A stretch of 50,093 nucleotides of DNA, taken from assembly GCA_017550285.1 (NCBI GenBank), contig JAFZPP010000009.1, forward strand, positions 1 to 50,093, written 5' to 3'. The position numbers were made by a program, and so were the translations under genes. Positions within the stretch are counted from its first letter, which is position 1. Each line of letters begins with the position of its first letter. This stretch comes from Oscillospiraceae bacterium (GTDB lineage Bacteria; Bacillota; Clostridia; Oscillospirales; Ruminococcaceae). Under the pieces are notes generated by a model, which made no database searches, had not been told where the DNA came from, and was given only the letters and a program-made list of their open reading frames with translations. Positions 1-9,586 of the stretch are shown piece after piece.

Positions 1-1
1 A

Positions 2-1453
2 TTCATCGAGAACGGTGACTACACGAAGATCAGCGGCGTCGATTTCGGCGAAAAGGGCGCTGCGGAATTCTATGCATCTGTCGGCTCTGCCGGCGACGGC
101 GGAAAGGTCGAGGTTCACCTCGATAAGGTTGACGGTCCGATCGTCGGTACCGTAACAGTTGAGCCGACCGGCGGCTGGAATACCTTTAAGACTGTCAGCG
201 GCAAGTGCTCCGGCGCAACCGGTACACATGATGTGTTCTTCCGCTTCTCCGGCGGAGACAGCTACCTCTTCAATGCAGACTGGTGGCAGTTCAAGGAAGT
301 CGGCGACAGCTCCGAGGTCACACCGGGTTCGACAACCGAAAAGGAGGAGCCCGGCACCACCACACAGACTACACCGAACACCGATTCCGGCATCCTCGGC
401 GATGTCAACGGCGACAAGGTGATTGATGCGGCAGACTTCTCCTATGCAAAGGCTCTGTTCATTAAGCAGGAAACCGATGCATCCAAGTTCAAAGCTGCGG
501 ATATCAACTGCAACAAGAAGCTCGAAAAAGAAGATATTGAGTGGTACATTCAGTATCTGACCGGCAAGACCGACAAGTATCTCGACAAGGTCGAGCCCGA
601 TGAACCTGAAAAGGACCTGAACGAGTTTACATCGTTCAATTATAACGGGAATGTTCAGGCGCGTGAATGCGACAACAGCTACTTCAACCAGCCGCAGAAT
701 CACGGTCAGGTTATCAAGGAAAACTACACCGGCATCAACGGCAACAAGACCATGTATGTCTATGTTCCTTACGGCTACGATAAGAGCAAGAAGTACAATG
801 TCTTCTACCTGATGCACGGCGGCGGAGAGAACGAAAACACCTGTTTCAACGATGACAGCATCAACATTGACATCATGCTTGATAACATGATCGCCAAGGG
901 CGAGCTCGAACCGATGATCGTTGTAACCCCGACCTTCAACAACAGCCCCGACGGCTCCGGCGATGTCTGGAAGGAAATGCGTCAGACCATTATTCCGTAT
1001 GTGGAAGAGAAATATTCCAGCTGGGCAAAGTCCACTTCGCTGGATGATCTCAAGGCATCGCGTTTCCACCGTGCATACGGCGGCTTCTCAATGGGTGCAG
1101 GCTCCACATGGAGAATGTTCTGCAACAACCTCGATATCTGTGCATACTACATGCCGCTTTCCGGTCACAGCTGGGACGGCGCAAAGGGTATTCAGGATGC
1201 GATCGACAGAGGCGGTTATCAGAAGGATGATTATTACATCTTTGCTGCAACCGGTACCGAAGACCTCGCATACGGCAACATGGTTCCGCTCATGAATGAA
1301 CTCAAGGGCGACACCAAGCGCTTTACCTATACGAGTGATTTCTCGAAGGGTAATCTCTACTTCATGGAGGCAAAGGGCAAGGTCCACTGGTGGCCGCAGG
1401 TTCGTCATTATATCTATGTCGGACTGCCGTACTTCTTCCACGAAGGCAAATAA
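2..1453 (+). CDS. CBM6 - dockerin - CE1 esterase, 5' partial
   Basis: C-terminal 483 residues of a secreted cellulosomal enzyme; the start and any earlier catalytic module lie outside the window. Reading from base 2, residues 1-100 look like a CBM6 carbohydrate-binding module (ending FNADWWQFKE). A Thr/Glu-rich linker follows, then a type I-like dockerin at about 132-190 (GDVNGDKVIDAADF and ADINCNKKLEKEDI calcium loops). A CE1 feruloyl/acetyl-xylan esterase domain runs from about 210 to the end. The CE1 nucleophile is the Ser of GGFSMGAGS (about residue 363); ATGTEDLAY and the His of GKVHWW fit the Asp and His of the triad. CE1 enzymes remove ferulate or acetate from arabinoxylan. The dockerin sits internally rather than at the terminus, so the missing N-terminus is probably a xylanase, which is inference. 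Confidence 0.9.
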   Translation, partial: FIENGDYTKISGVDFGEKGAAEFYASVGSAGDGGKVEVHLDKVDGPIVGTVTVEPTGGWNTFKTVSGKCSGATGTHDVFFRFSGGDSYLFNADWWQFKEVGDSSEVTPGSTTEKEEPGTTTQTTPNTDSGILGDVNGDKVIDAADFSYAKALFIKQETDASKFKAADINCNKKLEKEDIEWYIQYLTGKTDKYLDKVEPDEPEKDLNEFTSFNYNGNVQARECDNSYFNQPQNHGQVIKENYTGINGNKTMYVYVPYGYDKSKKYNVFYLMHGGGENENTCFNDDSINIDIMLDNMIAKGELEPMIVVTPTFNNSPDGSGDVWKEMRQTIIPYVEEKYSSWAKSTSLDDLKASRFHRAYGGFSMGAGSTWRMFCNNLDICAYYMPLSGHSWDGAKGIQDAIDRGGYQKDDYYIFAATGTEDLAYGNMVPLMNELKGDTKRFTYTSDFSKGNLYFMEAKGKVHWWPQVRHYIYVGLPYFFHEGK

Positions 1454-1481
1454 TCAAAAGTAACACACAGGATGTCCGGAA

Positions 1482-1521
1482 GGATCACTGAACCGTTCCC
1501 CCTTCAACGGATCAGCGATCC
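1482..1521 (+). other. Long imperfect hairpin just after the esterase gene
   Basis: Bases 1482-1497 pair with 1506-1521 with two mismatches (GGATC/GATCC, CTGA/TCAG, CCGTT/AACGG) around an 8-base loop. There is no U-run, so it is more likely an mRNA 3' stabiliser or processing site than a terminator. Confidence 0.4.
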
Positions 1522-1557
1522 GACCGCGCCTGATGTGTCAAATCGTGAAATGAATAA

Positions 1558-1596
1558 GCCGCGAATCTCGTAATCGTGCTGAGATTCGCGGCTTTT
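1558..1596. terminator. Bidirectional intrinsic terminator
   Basis: Perfect 12-bp stem (1558-1569 with 1581-1592), 11-base loop, then TTTT. It lies between the convergent esterase and bioY genes and can serve both. Confidence 0.8.
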
Positions 1597-1654
1597 CATA
1601 TGACTGTAGAAATCTCTCTCCGTATGGCGCGGAGAGGGATTCTTTGCGGTATTG

Positions 1655-2233
1655 TTATGCAGCAGCCTTGCGGGCGCCGGAGAGCATCGGCTGCACTCTG
1701 CGCGCAACCGTCAGCGCGAGCCCGAGCTTGATCAGATCGGGCAGAATGAACGGGAATACGCACCATGAAAGCACCGTGCCGAGTCCGACCGCTCCGTTTG
1801 CCTTCGCATAAACATACATGAACCATGCCGTGCCGAATGCATAGCAGAGCGCGAGTCCGAGCAGCAGCGCGGTAATTTCAATGTACAGTTTATTCCCGAA
1901 GAGCTTTGTCATGAGCAGGTAGACCAGACCGCTCAGCAGAAATCCGAGGATATAGCCGCCGGTATTACCGAGCAGAATCCCGATGCCGGATGTAAATTCC
2001 GCGAAAACCGGTACACCGACCGCACCGAGCAGGATATAAACGAGAATCGACCATGTGCCCCGTCTGCCGCCGAGCGCCGACAGCACGAAAAAGACGGCAA
2101 AGGTTTGCAGTGTAAAGGGGACAGTCAGCGGAATGCTGATCCAGGAGCAGGCGGCAATCAGTGCCGCGCCGACGGCAATATATGCCAGATCAATCGTGCG
2201 GAATTTCCGCGCAGATGTGTTGATTTTGTCCAT
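1655..2233 (-). CDS. bioY: BioY biotin transporter S component
   Basis: 192-residue integral membrane protein of the BioY family, the substrate-binding (S) component of ECF-type biotin uptake. Visible family features are the N-terminal helix, the AALGGRRGTWSILVYILLGAVGVPVFA segment, the glycine-rich GIGILLGNTGGYILGFLLSG segment and about six hydrophobic helices. I chose the ATG at 2233 because a CGGAGG ribosome binding site sits just upstream; a longer frame to 2299 has no such site. It overlaps the 3' end of the DUF1284 gene and is likely cotranscribed from the promoter at 2650-2678. No ECF ATPase or T component is in the window. Confidence 0.92.
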   Translation of the reverse strand: MDKINTSARKFRTIDLAYIAVGAALIAACSWISIPLTVPFTLQTFAVFFVLSALGGRRGTWSILVYILLGAVGVPVFAEFTSGIGILLGNTGGYILGFLLSGLVYLLMTKLFGNKLYIEITALLLGLALCYAFGTAWFMYVYAKANGAVGLGTVLSWCVFPFILPDLIKLGLALTVARRVQPMLSGARKAAA

Positions 2234-2612
2234 TTGAAACCTCCGTTTCCCTGCAAAGCGGATACCATTCGCAGCAGGAACAAATTGTATGAAATGCATC
2301 GGTCAGCAGGATGCGGCTGCGTGCAAGTGACGACAGATCAGCCCATGTGCCGGATGTATCTCCGGACAGTGAAGCGGCTTCGCGCACGCCTGCATCGAGG
2401 TGCGCGACCTTCTCCGCGGACTCGCAGATACCGTCCTGATTGTGCGGACATGCAGTGCACAGATCGTCGCAGCGGCAGATCAGCGTGACCGGCGTTTCGG
2501 GATGCAGATGCAGTTTTTGCAGCAGCGCGGACATATGTGCCGTGAATGCCGGACTGTAGCCGTGCCCTGAAAATTTCTGCATACAGAGCAGGTGATGCGG
2601 ACGCAGAAACAT
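2190..2612 (-). CDS. DUF1284 cysteine-rich protein
   Basis: 140 residues beginning MFLRPHHLLCMQKFSGHGYS, the characteristic N-terminus of DUF1284 proteins (RPHHLLC). It has many cysteines (CRCDDLCTACPH, CSCCEWYPLC) that could bind iron-sulfur or zinc; the function of the family is unknown to me. I chose the ATG at 2612 for its GAGG ribosome binding site 7 bases upstream, rather than an ATG at 2645. Its last 44 bases overlap the start of bioY, so the two are one transcriptional unit. Confidence 0.75.
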   Translation of the reverse strand: MFLRPHHLLCMQKFSGHGYSPAFTAHMSALLQKLHLHPETPVTLICRCDDLCTACPHNQDGICESAEKVAHLDAGVREAASLSGDTSGTWADLSSLARSRILLTDAFHTICSCCEWYPLCRETEVSNGQNQHICAEIPHD

Positions 2613-2649
2613 CGCTGTACCTCGCTTTCCTTTGAGTGCCGACATGCCT

Positions 2650-2678
2650 ATTATAACATATTATCACGCAAAAAGCAA
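2650..2678 (-). promoter_or_regulatory. Promoter of the DUF1284-bioY operon
   Basis: Minus-strand -35 TTGCTT (2673-2678) and -10 TATAAT (2650-2655) with a 17-base spacer. The -35 side overlaps a short sequence resembling the 103-bp repeats at 5.85-6.05 kb. Confidence 0.75.
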
Positions 2679-2716
2679 GCTGAGAGAAGCAATCTTTGAA
2701 AAACAGAATGGTATAT

Positions 2717-2756
2717 AAAAGCAACGCCTGATGCTTGATCATCAGGCGTTGCTTTT
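2717..2756. terminator. Bidirectional intrinsic terminator
   Basis: Perfect 17-bp stem (2717-2733 with 2740-2756) with a 6-base loop and A/U runs inside both outer ends. It ends the minus-strand dockerin gene that stops at 2783. Confidence 0.85.
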
Positions 2757-2782
2757 CAGGGTTATGTCATGTGGATATAGCT

Positions 2783-4702
2783 TTATGTCTCATCTTCTGT
2801 GCTGTCATCCGTGAAAAACGCTTTCAGCTTCAACAGGAACGGCATCGGCTCTGAGGGCTTGCTTTTTCCGAGCAGTTCATCCCATTTGATATTCTGTCCG
2901 GACAGCGTATTGCTGACATAATAGAGCAGAATATTCTGTGCATCCTCGACAGAGATTTCATTGTCCCCGTTGATATCGCCGGCGAGCTTCTGCTTTTCTG
3001 CCAGATGACTTTCCAGACCGGTCATTGCGTTGACGTATTCGAGCAGCGCAAGCTGCGCATCCTCCACGCTGACGCTGCCGTCATCATTGATATCACCAAG
3101 CAGATAATCCGGTTCCGTCGGTGCTGTTGTACCGGTTGCGGTCGTCGTTTCAGATGTATCCGTCAGCGAATCGCTTGTCACAGGCGCCGTTGTCGTGGCT
3201 GCCGAAGTAGTAGTGGTAGTTGTCGTGGTCTGCTTGCCGAATGTCAGGCTGCCGTTTCCGGTGAGTGTCACATCCTTTTCAGAATAGATGACAGGCAGGA
3301 CCGAGCCCGATCTCGGTGTCAGCTCAAGATGATTCTCACCGATCAGATTCACGGTCAGTTCATCCTTTGAAACGATGACTGCGTATTGGTTGCGCGCATA
3401 GGTATTCTGCCATTCCGTATACGCAAGTGTGCCGTAATCCTTCAGGGTACAGTCTTTCAGCGTCAGCGTTTTGGTTTCGGGATCATAATGCCAGCCGTCA
3501 TAATTGAGCTCACCGAGATTGCTGTCTGTGACCGGCGTGCGTCCGACAAATACGCCGTAATTCTGACCGGATGTCCGGAAGGTTCTGATATATGATTTGC
3601 CGGACATACCCTGACGGTAATAGAGATTGTATTCGGTATCAGGTGTCAGACCGGTGATGCGTGCGTCGCTGATGAAATGCTCGCCGTCCTGCGAAATCTG
3701 AATCCCGTTGATCTCGTTTCCGTCCGCATCCTTTACGCAGACATAAACAGAATTCTCATTGCTGCTGATTTTCGCGCTGTCAGCGGATACAGTCCTGACC
3801 GTATAGCTTTCGCCGTCAACGAAATTTTCGACGATCCGGTCTGCGCCGTTACCGTCCGCATCGTAGGTCACTGTATAATACAGCGTAAAGCTGTCGCTCT
3901 CCTTGCCTTCAAAATGCGGTGTTACCGTTCCGGCATACGTGTCATAGGCAAAACAGGATTTGAATTCATCCGTAAATGTGGATTCGTCAATCCGTACTTT
4001 GACATTCGGATCATCTGAGACCAGCAATGCTTCCAGATAAATCGTTTCATCCGAGACCGCGCTGACCGGCAGCATCTGATATGCCGGCATGCCGGGGACA
4101 GTTTTGCCGTCTGTCACAGTCAGCGTATCCGGAGCAAGCGCCGAAATCATACCCGAATGATAAACATCCAGCGAGCCGCTCTCTTTGCCGTTGACATAGA
4201 GCTTTACATCCTTTGCAAATACATCACCCAGCGCTCTCAATTCCTCCGGTATTCTGATGTATGCGCCGACACCGGTCTGCAAGCCCTTGATAAAGCTGCG
4301 GATGCGTTCACCTTCTCCTGCGTTGTCATTGCAGCCGTAGGAATCGGTAATGCTTCTCGCTTCCTCGTTGTAAATCGGATAAACACTATAGGTAATGCCA
4401 TCATTGTAGCCGTTGGTGTAGATATGGGCATCCTTCATCCAGTCATTGTAATTTGTTCCTTCCGGCACTTCTGTCGGGAAATCCATATAGATTTTGTCGA
4501 TGGTCTTGGCTTCGTGGTCTGTCTGTGCCGCATAGGTATATTTGAAATTGAATGTCTGACGGTAAACATACGCACCGTTTACGATGTCCGAATCCTGCCA
4601 TGCATAATTTGTTTTATTGATCGCCGTATCGACTGCTTCGGGCGATGCACCGTCCGGCTGTTCCGCGAGCAGGAAATAGGACGCATCCTTTCGATCAGTT
4701 CC
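2783..4702 (-). pseudogene. Dockerin protein, 5'-truncated at a deletion junction
   Basis: The frame is open on the minus strand from about 4702; the first ATG is at 4486, giving 567 residues. The first 70 or so codons upstream of that ATG (DASYFLLAEQ ... TIDKIY) read as normal protein, so the true N-terminus and signal peptide are missing. The body has FN3-like beta segments (ISQDGEHF ... LTPDTEYNLYYR) of unknown role, then a Thr linker, then a dockerin (LLGDINDDGSVSVEDAQLAL ... GDINGDNEISVEDAQNILLYY) and a short tail. The dockerin closely matches those of the 38.3 and 40.9 kb genes. Immediately upstream, another gene's 3' end has been lost at the same point near 4687. An assembly misjoin is the alternative explanation. 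Confidence 0.7.
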
Positions 4703-5687
4703 TGCTCATGCTCCAGCAGCTCATTTTCCATTGCCAGAATATCATTTGCATTTTCCAGTTCCTCGTTCAGCCGGTGCTGATTGCTTTCATCGGATGCGAA
4801 AAAGGCATATCCTGCCTGTAATCCCATTCCGGCAATCCTTGTGTCCGGCTCCGGATATATATGACCGCCGACTGCCTGAAGCATCTGCGCTTTGTCTGCC
4901 TGAATCGGTACTGCGCTCTGATAGACAGGCTCCATGTCACAATCGGTAATGCTGGCAGTTCAAGCTGTGAAAAGTATACATCATAGTTGATATTATGCGG
5001 CAGCAGTCTGTTCCGGATACAGAATTCCAGCACGCCGATCATGCAGAAGATCATGATTTCCGGCATCAGGAACGGCTTGGGCAGATCGGCGGCATCCAGT
5101 ATCTTGTTGACTGTCGTCAGCAGCGGGATCAGCAGGATACACAGAAAGGGACGAATTGCTTTTTTCCAGTCCTTCATTTTGCGTGAAATGCCGAACAGAT
5201 GCATGATACCCGCTGCGGTGATGCTGCCCGCCCAGATATACGCGGCATAAAACAGGACACCGTGCGTATACGTGCCGCTTTGCCCGATAAATTTCTCTAT
5301 ACCCGGATTCGGTTTGAATGCAAGATGATGCAGGTCATTTGTCAGGATGCCGAATGCAAGCACAATTCCCAGAACCAGCGGATAGCGTTTGATTGGCGGT
5401 GACCACGTGCCAATACGGTATTTGACTGTCCGCAGTACAAGGAACAGCAGCATCATTCCGCCGGCGGCAATGACATAGCTTCTTGCGCAGGACGGCAGCA
5501 GTCTGCGCCGGACAGATTGCAGCCAGTAGAGGATCAGACCGGAATAGATCATCAGAACCGTGCAGAACAGTCCTGTGCTGATGATATAATTATTACCCTC
5601 GGCGATGACACTGTCCATGACATGACAGAAGCCGCCCAGCAGCAGAACACAGACAAACAGCAGTATGCCTTTGGATTGTTTCCTCAT
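4687..5687 (-). pseudogene. Sensor histidine kinase remnant, frameshifted and 3'-truncated
   Basis: Starts MRKQSKGILLFV at 5687 behind an AAGGGAG ribosome binding site. About seven hydrophobic helices follow, then NYDVYFSQLELPALPIV, as in Firmicutes 7TM-type sensor kinases. The frame breaks near 4938: restoring one base between 4938 and 4939 gives PIVDMEPVYQS and leads into the frame 4687-4938 (AGMGLQAGYAF ... ENELLEHEQELIER), the normal coiled linker before the HisKA-like domain. Homology stops about 4687, and the dimerisation and ATPase domains are absent. Two independent lesions make this a pseudogene. The +1 frame continues meaninglessly to 4579. Confidence 0.75.
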
Positions 5688-5748
5688 CTGTGCGCTCCCT
5701 TCGTTCGGATTGAACAGCGGCATTATGAATGCTGCATACATTGTTTAA

Positions 5749-5777
5749 AGTATAGCATAGAATGCTGACAAAAGCAA
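5749..5777 (-). promoter_or_regulatory. Promoter of the sensor-kinase remnant
   Basis: Minus-strand -35 TTGCTT (5772-5777) and -10 TATACT (5749-5754) with a 17-base spacer, 62 bases before the ATG at 5687. Confidence 0.6.
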
Positions 5778-5822
5778 TATCCGTAAATTATTATTCGTAT
5801 CATGAAGCAAAAATCAAAGCAA

Positions 5823-6055
5823 ACGGGCGCTGTCCGCTTATCGCACATAATCACGAAAAAGCAAGTTGAGAGTATCATGCTTTATGTTACGTTCAACCTG
5901 CCGGAGAGCTTTAGATCAAAACGTGCGGGTGCTGCCCGCTTTAAACACATCATCATGCAAAAAGCAGGTTGAGAGTATCATGCTTTATGTTACGGTTAAC
6001 CTGCCGGAGAGCTTTAGATCTATACCAGCGGGCGCTGCCTGCCGCCTTTAGATGA
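5823..6055. repeat. Tandem 103-bp repeat, two copies plus a partial
   Basis: Two near-identical units start about 5849 and 5951 (period 103 bases, fixed by TTGAGAGTATCATGC at 5866 and 5969). Each holds an inverted pair GCAGGTTGA ... TTAACCTGC and a small GCGGG ... CCCGC hairpin; a third copy of that hairpin at 5824-5837 marks a partial unit. No open frame runs through. A short related piece is at 2661-2689. This accounts for most of the 460-base gap between 5688 and 6147. Confidence 0.75.
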
Positions 6056-6083
6056 TTTGTTATATTTTTGCTCTGAAATATCA

Positions 6084-6112
6084 TTGCTTTGCGAATGGAA
6101 ATATGGTATGAT
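6084..6112 (+). promoter_or_regulatory. Promoter of the GH51 gene
   Basis: -35 TTGCTT (6084-6089) and -10 TATGAT (6107-6112), 17-base spacer, about 30 bases upstream of the ATG. Confidence 0.7.
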
Positions 6113-6147
6113 AACTGTAACAACGCAACAGAAAGGAACCCCAAAAA

Positions 6148-7617
6148 ATGAAACAATTTCGCATGCTGATCAATGCGGCAGATACAATCGGACATATCGA
6201 GCCGGAGATTTACGGTCATTTCGCGGAGCATCTCGGCAGATGCATCTATCAGGGCATTTATGTCGGCGAGGATTCTCCGATTCCCAATACATACGGTATC
6301 CGCAATGATGTAATTGCGGCGTTCCGGCAGATTCATATGCCGGTTCTGCGCTGGCCGGGCGGCTGCTTTGCAGACGAATATCACTGGAAGGACGGCATCG
6401 GCGAAAAATCCGCGCGCCGGAAAATGATCAATACGAACTGGGGCGGCGTGACCGAGGACAATTCCTTCGGGACACATGAGTTCATGACGCTCTGTGAGCT
6501 GGTCGGCTGCGAGCCGTATATCACGGGCAATGTCGGCAGCGGCACCGTGCAGGAGCTGTCGGAATGGGTCGAATATGTGACCTTTGACGGCGTTTCGCCG
6601 ATGGCGGAGCTGCGCCGCGCAAACGGCAGGGAGAAGCCGTGGCGGCTGAAATATCTCGGCATCGGTAATGAAAACTGGGGCTGCGGCGGCAATATGCGTC
6701 CTGAATATTATGCGGATGTATACAGGCGGTATCAGAGCTTCTGCAAGAATTATTCGGGCAATCAGCTTTACCGGATTGCATGCGGACCGAGCTGCGGCGA
6801 CTGGCACTGGACCGAGGTCATGATGCAGAATCTGAATCCGACGCAGACGGATGCGATAGCGCTGCACTTCTATTCGATTCCGGATTGGGAACATAAGGGC
6901 TCGGCGACGGAATTCACGGATGATGAATATTATGCGATTGTTGAAAGTGCGGCATATATGGAAACACTCCTGCAAATGCATACGCAGATCATGGAACGCT
7001 ATGACCCCGAGAACCGGATTGCGCTGGTCGTGGACGAGTGGGGGACATGGTATGATGTTGAGCTGGGCACGCATCCGGGCTTTCTCTATCAGCAGAATAC
7101 GATGCGCGATGCAATGACGGCTTCGCTGACGCTCAATCTGTTCAACAGGCACAGCCGCCGCGTCAAAATGGCAAATCTCGCGCAGGCGGTGAATGTACTG
7201 CAAGCGCTGCTGCTGACAGAGGGCGAAAAGCTCGTCAAAACGCCGACTTTCCATGTCTTCGATCTGTTCAAGGCGCATCAGGGCGGCGACGCGGTCTATT
7301 GCTTCACCGAAAATGCGCCGCTCTGCGAGGGGAAAAATGTACCGATGCTCTCCTGCTCGGCATCGGTCAAAGACGGCGTGCTGACGCTGACTGCCGCAAA
7401 TCTCTCGCTGCATGAGGAGGCGGAGATTCTGTGCGATGTCTGCAATCTGGATGTTTCTGACGTATCTGCGCGGATTTTGACGCAGGAGGTTCATGCGCAT
7501 AATGATTTTGATGCACCGGAGCGTGTGACAATCGTTCCGCATCCGGCGGCGCTGCAAAACGGCAAGCTGCATATCACTCTGCCGCCCTGCTCGGTGACTG
7601 CGGTGACGCTGAAATGA
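6148..7617 (+). CDS. GH51 alpha-L-arabinofuranosidase
   Basis: 489 residues, the usual length for intracellular GH51 enzymes, which release arabinose from arabinoxylan-derived oligosaccharides. There is no signal peptide. The N-terminus ([21 protein letters not shown]) and [19 protein letters not shown] are typical of the family. The general acid/base is Glu175 in GIGNENWG and the nucleophile is Glu297 in VVDEWGTW. A beta-sandwich domain forms the C-terminus. The start has a GAAAGGA ribosome binding site. Its stop overlaps the start of the next gene (ATGATG), so they are translationally coupled. It would complement the extracellular CE1/CBM6 enzymes by finishing arabinoxylan breakdown inside the cell. 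Confidence 0.95.
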   Translation: MKQFRMLINAADTIGHIEPEIYGHFAEHLGRCIYQGIYVGEDSPIPNTYGIRNDVIAAFRQIHMPVLRWPGGCFADEYHWKDGIGEKSARRKMINTNWGGVTEDNSFGTHEFMTLCELVGCEPYITGNVGSGTVQELSEWVEYVTFDGVSPMAELRRANGREKPWRLKYLGIGNENWGCGGNMRPEYYADVYRRYQSFCKNYSGNQLYRIACGPSCGDWHWTEVMMQNLNPTQTDAIALHFYSIPDWEHKGSATEFTDDEYYAIVESAAYMETLLQMHTQIMERYDPENRIALVVDEWGTWYDVELGTHPGFLYQQNTMRDAMTASLTLNLFNRHSRRVKMANLAQAVNVLQALLLTEGEKLVKTPTFHVFDLFKAHQGGDAVYCFTENAPLCEGKNVPMLSCSASVKDGVLTLTAANLSLHEEAEILCDVCNLDVSDVSARILTQEVHAHNDFDAPERVTIVPHPAALQNGKLHITLPPCSVTAVTLK

Positions 7618-7865
7618 TGCCGGTCTGCAAACGATGTCTGCTCGCGGATATGGATGCAGACGGCGTATATCAGGCGATTCAGCGCCGCATTGCGCAGATG
7701 CCTGAGGAGCAGCGCACCGACGGGGAGACCTACCGTCAGCGTCTGGCATGCTGCCGCGGCTGTGATGCGCTTGTCAGCGGGCTTTGCCGCATCTGCGGCT
7801 GTTTCATCGAGCTGCGTGCCGCAAAGGCTGCGATGCACTGTCCGCATCCCGATCATTTCTGGTAA
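7614..7865 (+). CDS. Small Cys-rich protein, DUF6171-like
   Basis: 83 residues with [10 protein letters not shown] at the N-terminus and [23 protein letters not shown] further on, a pattern of a small zinc-binding protein. It resembles the DUF6171 family (recognised by pattern, not by search); its function is unknown. The first ATG overlaps the GH51 stop codon. It is followed directly by an intrinsic terminator, so the two genes form one transcript. Confidence 0.75.
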   Translation: MMPVCKRCLLADMDADGVYQAIQRRIAQMPEEQRTDGETYRQRLACCRGCDALVSGLCRICGCFIELRAAKAAMHCPHPDHFW

Positions 7866-7876
7866 TCAAAAAACAA

Positions 7877-7908
7877 CCGCGGAATCAACGCTGATTCCGC
7901 GGCTTTTT
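7877..7908. terminator. Intrinsic terminator between convergent genes
   Basis: 11-bp perfect stem (7877-7887 with 7892-7902), 4-base loop, then C and five T. It ends the GH51 transcript; the A-run on the other side would also serve ispE. Confidence 0.85.
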
Positions 7909-7914
7909 ATAGGA

Positions 7915-8769
7915 TTATCCGGCAGGGACGGTCTCTGTCACCGTGACAAATGCAAGTCCGGCAGCACAGAGATCGCGTGCACAGGCTTCCGCGCGCTGCG
8001 GCTCTGCGCAGCCTGCAAAGACCGCTGCACCGCTTCCGGAGAGTACAGGATTCAGCCCGTGGCTGCGCATGATTCTGCGGATTGTTTCGACTTCGACAAG
8101 GTCTGTGATTGCGTCAAAATGATTGCCGCATACCGAAAACAGCGTATCTGCATCACTTTGCAGCGCATCCAGTACATGCTTTGTATCATGCGGCAGCGCT
8201 GCTTCATATGCATCCAGCCGACGGTATGCCTCCGGCGTAGAGATGCCCTCATTGCCCTTTGCAATGACAAGCGGATAGCGCGGCAGATCGGGCAGGGGAG
8301 TCAGTTCATCGCCGATGCCGCCTGCACAGCAGGTTCCGCCATAGAGGAAGAAGGCGCAGTCCGCGCCGAGCGATGCCGCAATCGCATGGAGCGCCGGATC
8401 GGAGACCGGAAGCGCAAACAACTGCCGGATTCCCTTGAGCGCGGCGGCACAGTCAGAGCTGCCGCCGCCCATGCCTGCCTGCGAGGGAATCTGCTTTTCA
8501 AGGTGAATTGTCAGTCCGCGGGGCTGATCGCCGAGCAGCCTGACCGCTGCCTTCCAGACAAGATTCCGTTCATCGCAGGGGACATCCGGCGCATTGCAGG
8601 TCAGTGTCATCGGCTGATCTGGTGCGGTTTTCGTCAGCGTCAGCGTATCGTAAATGCCGACCGTCTGAAAGACGCTGTGCATGGTATGGTAGCCGTTCGG
8701 CAGCCTGCCGGTGATATCGAGCGAAAGATTGATCTTCGCGGGAGTGCGGATGATCAGGGTATCAGGCAT
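7915..8769 (-). CDS. ispE: 4-diphosphocytidyl-2-C-methyl-D-erythritol kinase
   Basis: 284 residues, full length for IspE, the GHMP kinase that phosphorylates CDP-methylerythritol in the MEP isoprenoid pathway. PAKINLSLDI at the N-terminus and the ATP-binding GHMP loop AGMGGGSSD (about 98-106) are both present, as is the C-terminal SGSGAAVFAG segment. The start overlaps the end of the upstream hydrolase gene by 8 bases. It is the last gene of the long minus-strand block and ends at the 7.9 kb terminator. Confidence 0.95.
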   Translation of the reverse strand: MPDTLIIRTPAKINLSLDITGRLPNGYHTMHSVFQTVGIYDTLTLTKTAPDQPMTLTCNAPDVPCDERNLVWKAAVRLLGDQPRGLTIHLEKQIPSQAGMGGGSSDCAAALKGIRQLFALPVSDPALHAIAASLGADCAFFLYGGTCCAGGIGDELTPLPDLPRYPLVIAKGNEGISTPEAYRRLDAYEAALPHDTKHVLDALQSDADTLFSVCGNHFDAITDLVEVETIRRIMRSHGLNPVLSGSGAAVFAGCAEPQRAEACARDLCAAGLAFVTVTETVPAG

Positions 8770-9586
8770 CGGATTTGCTCCTTTCGGGTTCTGTCAGCCA
8801 TTCGAGTGCGCGGTCATAAAAATCCGCAGTTTCGTCATAAACGCCGTGACTGTAATCGTCAAACATGATGAGCAGACTGTCCGGAATCTGTTCTGCAATC
8901 AGCCGGGACGCCTCTACGCCGACGATCTGATCCTGACCGGCGCCGATCACGAGCGTCGGATTCCGGATGCCGTCGAGCAGATCAAGCACATCATGCGACA
9001 GGCATGAGCGGACGATTACATCAAAGCGTTCCGGCTCGGCGGGCTTTGTGTGCTTGTTGACAAGATTCAGCATCAGCTTGTTTTTTCGCAGATATGCCTC
9101 CGTATAGGAGCGCGCTGCGGTATCCTGCATGATATGCGCCCAGTCGTTCTGCTGTGCCCATTGCAGCCAGCCGGTGAGTGCCTGCTGCGTCATATCGCAC
9201 ATCCTTGCGGATGTGACGGCGAGTATGAGTCTGCCGACCTTTTCCGGATGCCGGATTGCAAGCTGCTGCGCGATCATGCCGCCCTGTGAAACGCCGAAAA
9301 CATCTGCGCAGGCGATCTGCTTCTGCTCCATAATCTGTGCGATATCATCCGCCATATCGGCGGTCGTGAAGCCCTCGGGCATCCGGTATCTGCGGCTGAT
9401 AAAGTAAACTGTGTATACCTTTGCGAATTTGCGGTAAAGGAGCGAGAGCGGGAGCGCCATGCCCTTGACGGTTTTGAAGGCGTCGCCTGCACCGGGCAGG
9501 ATGATGAGCGTGCGGCTGCCGCTTCCGAATACGGCAAGCTCGGATTCTGCGCCGTTCACGCAGATGCGTTCATTCTTCGTATGCAT
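8762..9586 (-). CDS. Alpha/beta hydrolase
   Basis: 274 residues from the ATG at 9586, which has a GAGGA ribosome binding site; an upstream frame to 9673 lacks one. The alpha/beta hydrolase fold is shown by IILPGAGDAF (oxyanion region), the nucleophile elbow GVSQGG, the Asp in GAGQDQIVG and the His in DDYSHGVYDE. There is no signal peptide, so it is cytosolic; the substrate is unknown. It overlaps the CPBP gene upstream by 17 bases and ispE downstream by 8, so translation is coupled. Confidence 0.85.
   Translation of the reverse strand: MHTKNERICVNGAESELAVFGSGSRTLIILPGAGDAFKTVKGMALPLSLLYRKFAKVYTVYFISRRYRMPEGFTTADMADDIAQIMEQKQIACADVFGVSQGGMIAQQLAIRHPEKVGRLILAVTSARMCDMTQQALTGWLQWAQQNDWAHIMQDTAARSYTEAYLRKNKLMLNLVNKHTKPAEPERFDVIVRSCLSHDVLDLLDGIRNPTLVIGAGQDQIVGVEASRLIAEQIPDSLLIMFDDYSHGVYDETADFYDRALEWLTEPERSKSDA

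Noticed and set aside
5823-6055. CRISPR or insertion sequence
   Set aside because: Units are contiguous without unique spacers, and there is no transposase frame or terminal inverted repeat.
5953-7749. 598-codon minus-strand open frame
   Set aside because: Antisense to the GH51 gene, which has clear catalytic motifs, promoter and ribosome binding site.
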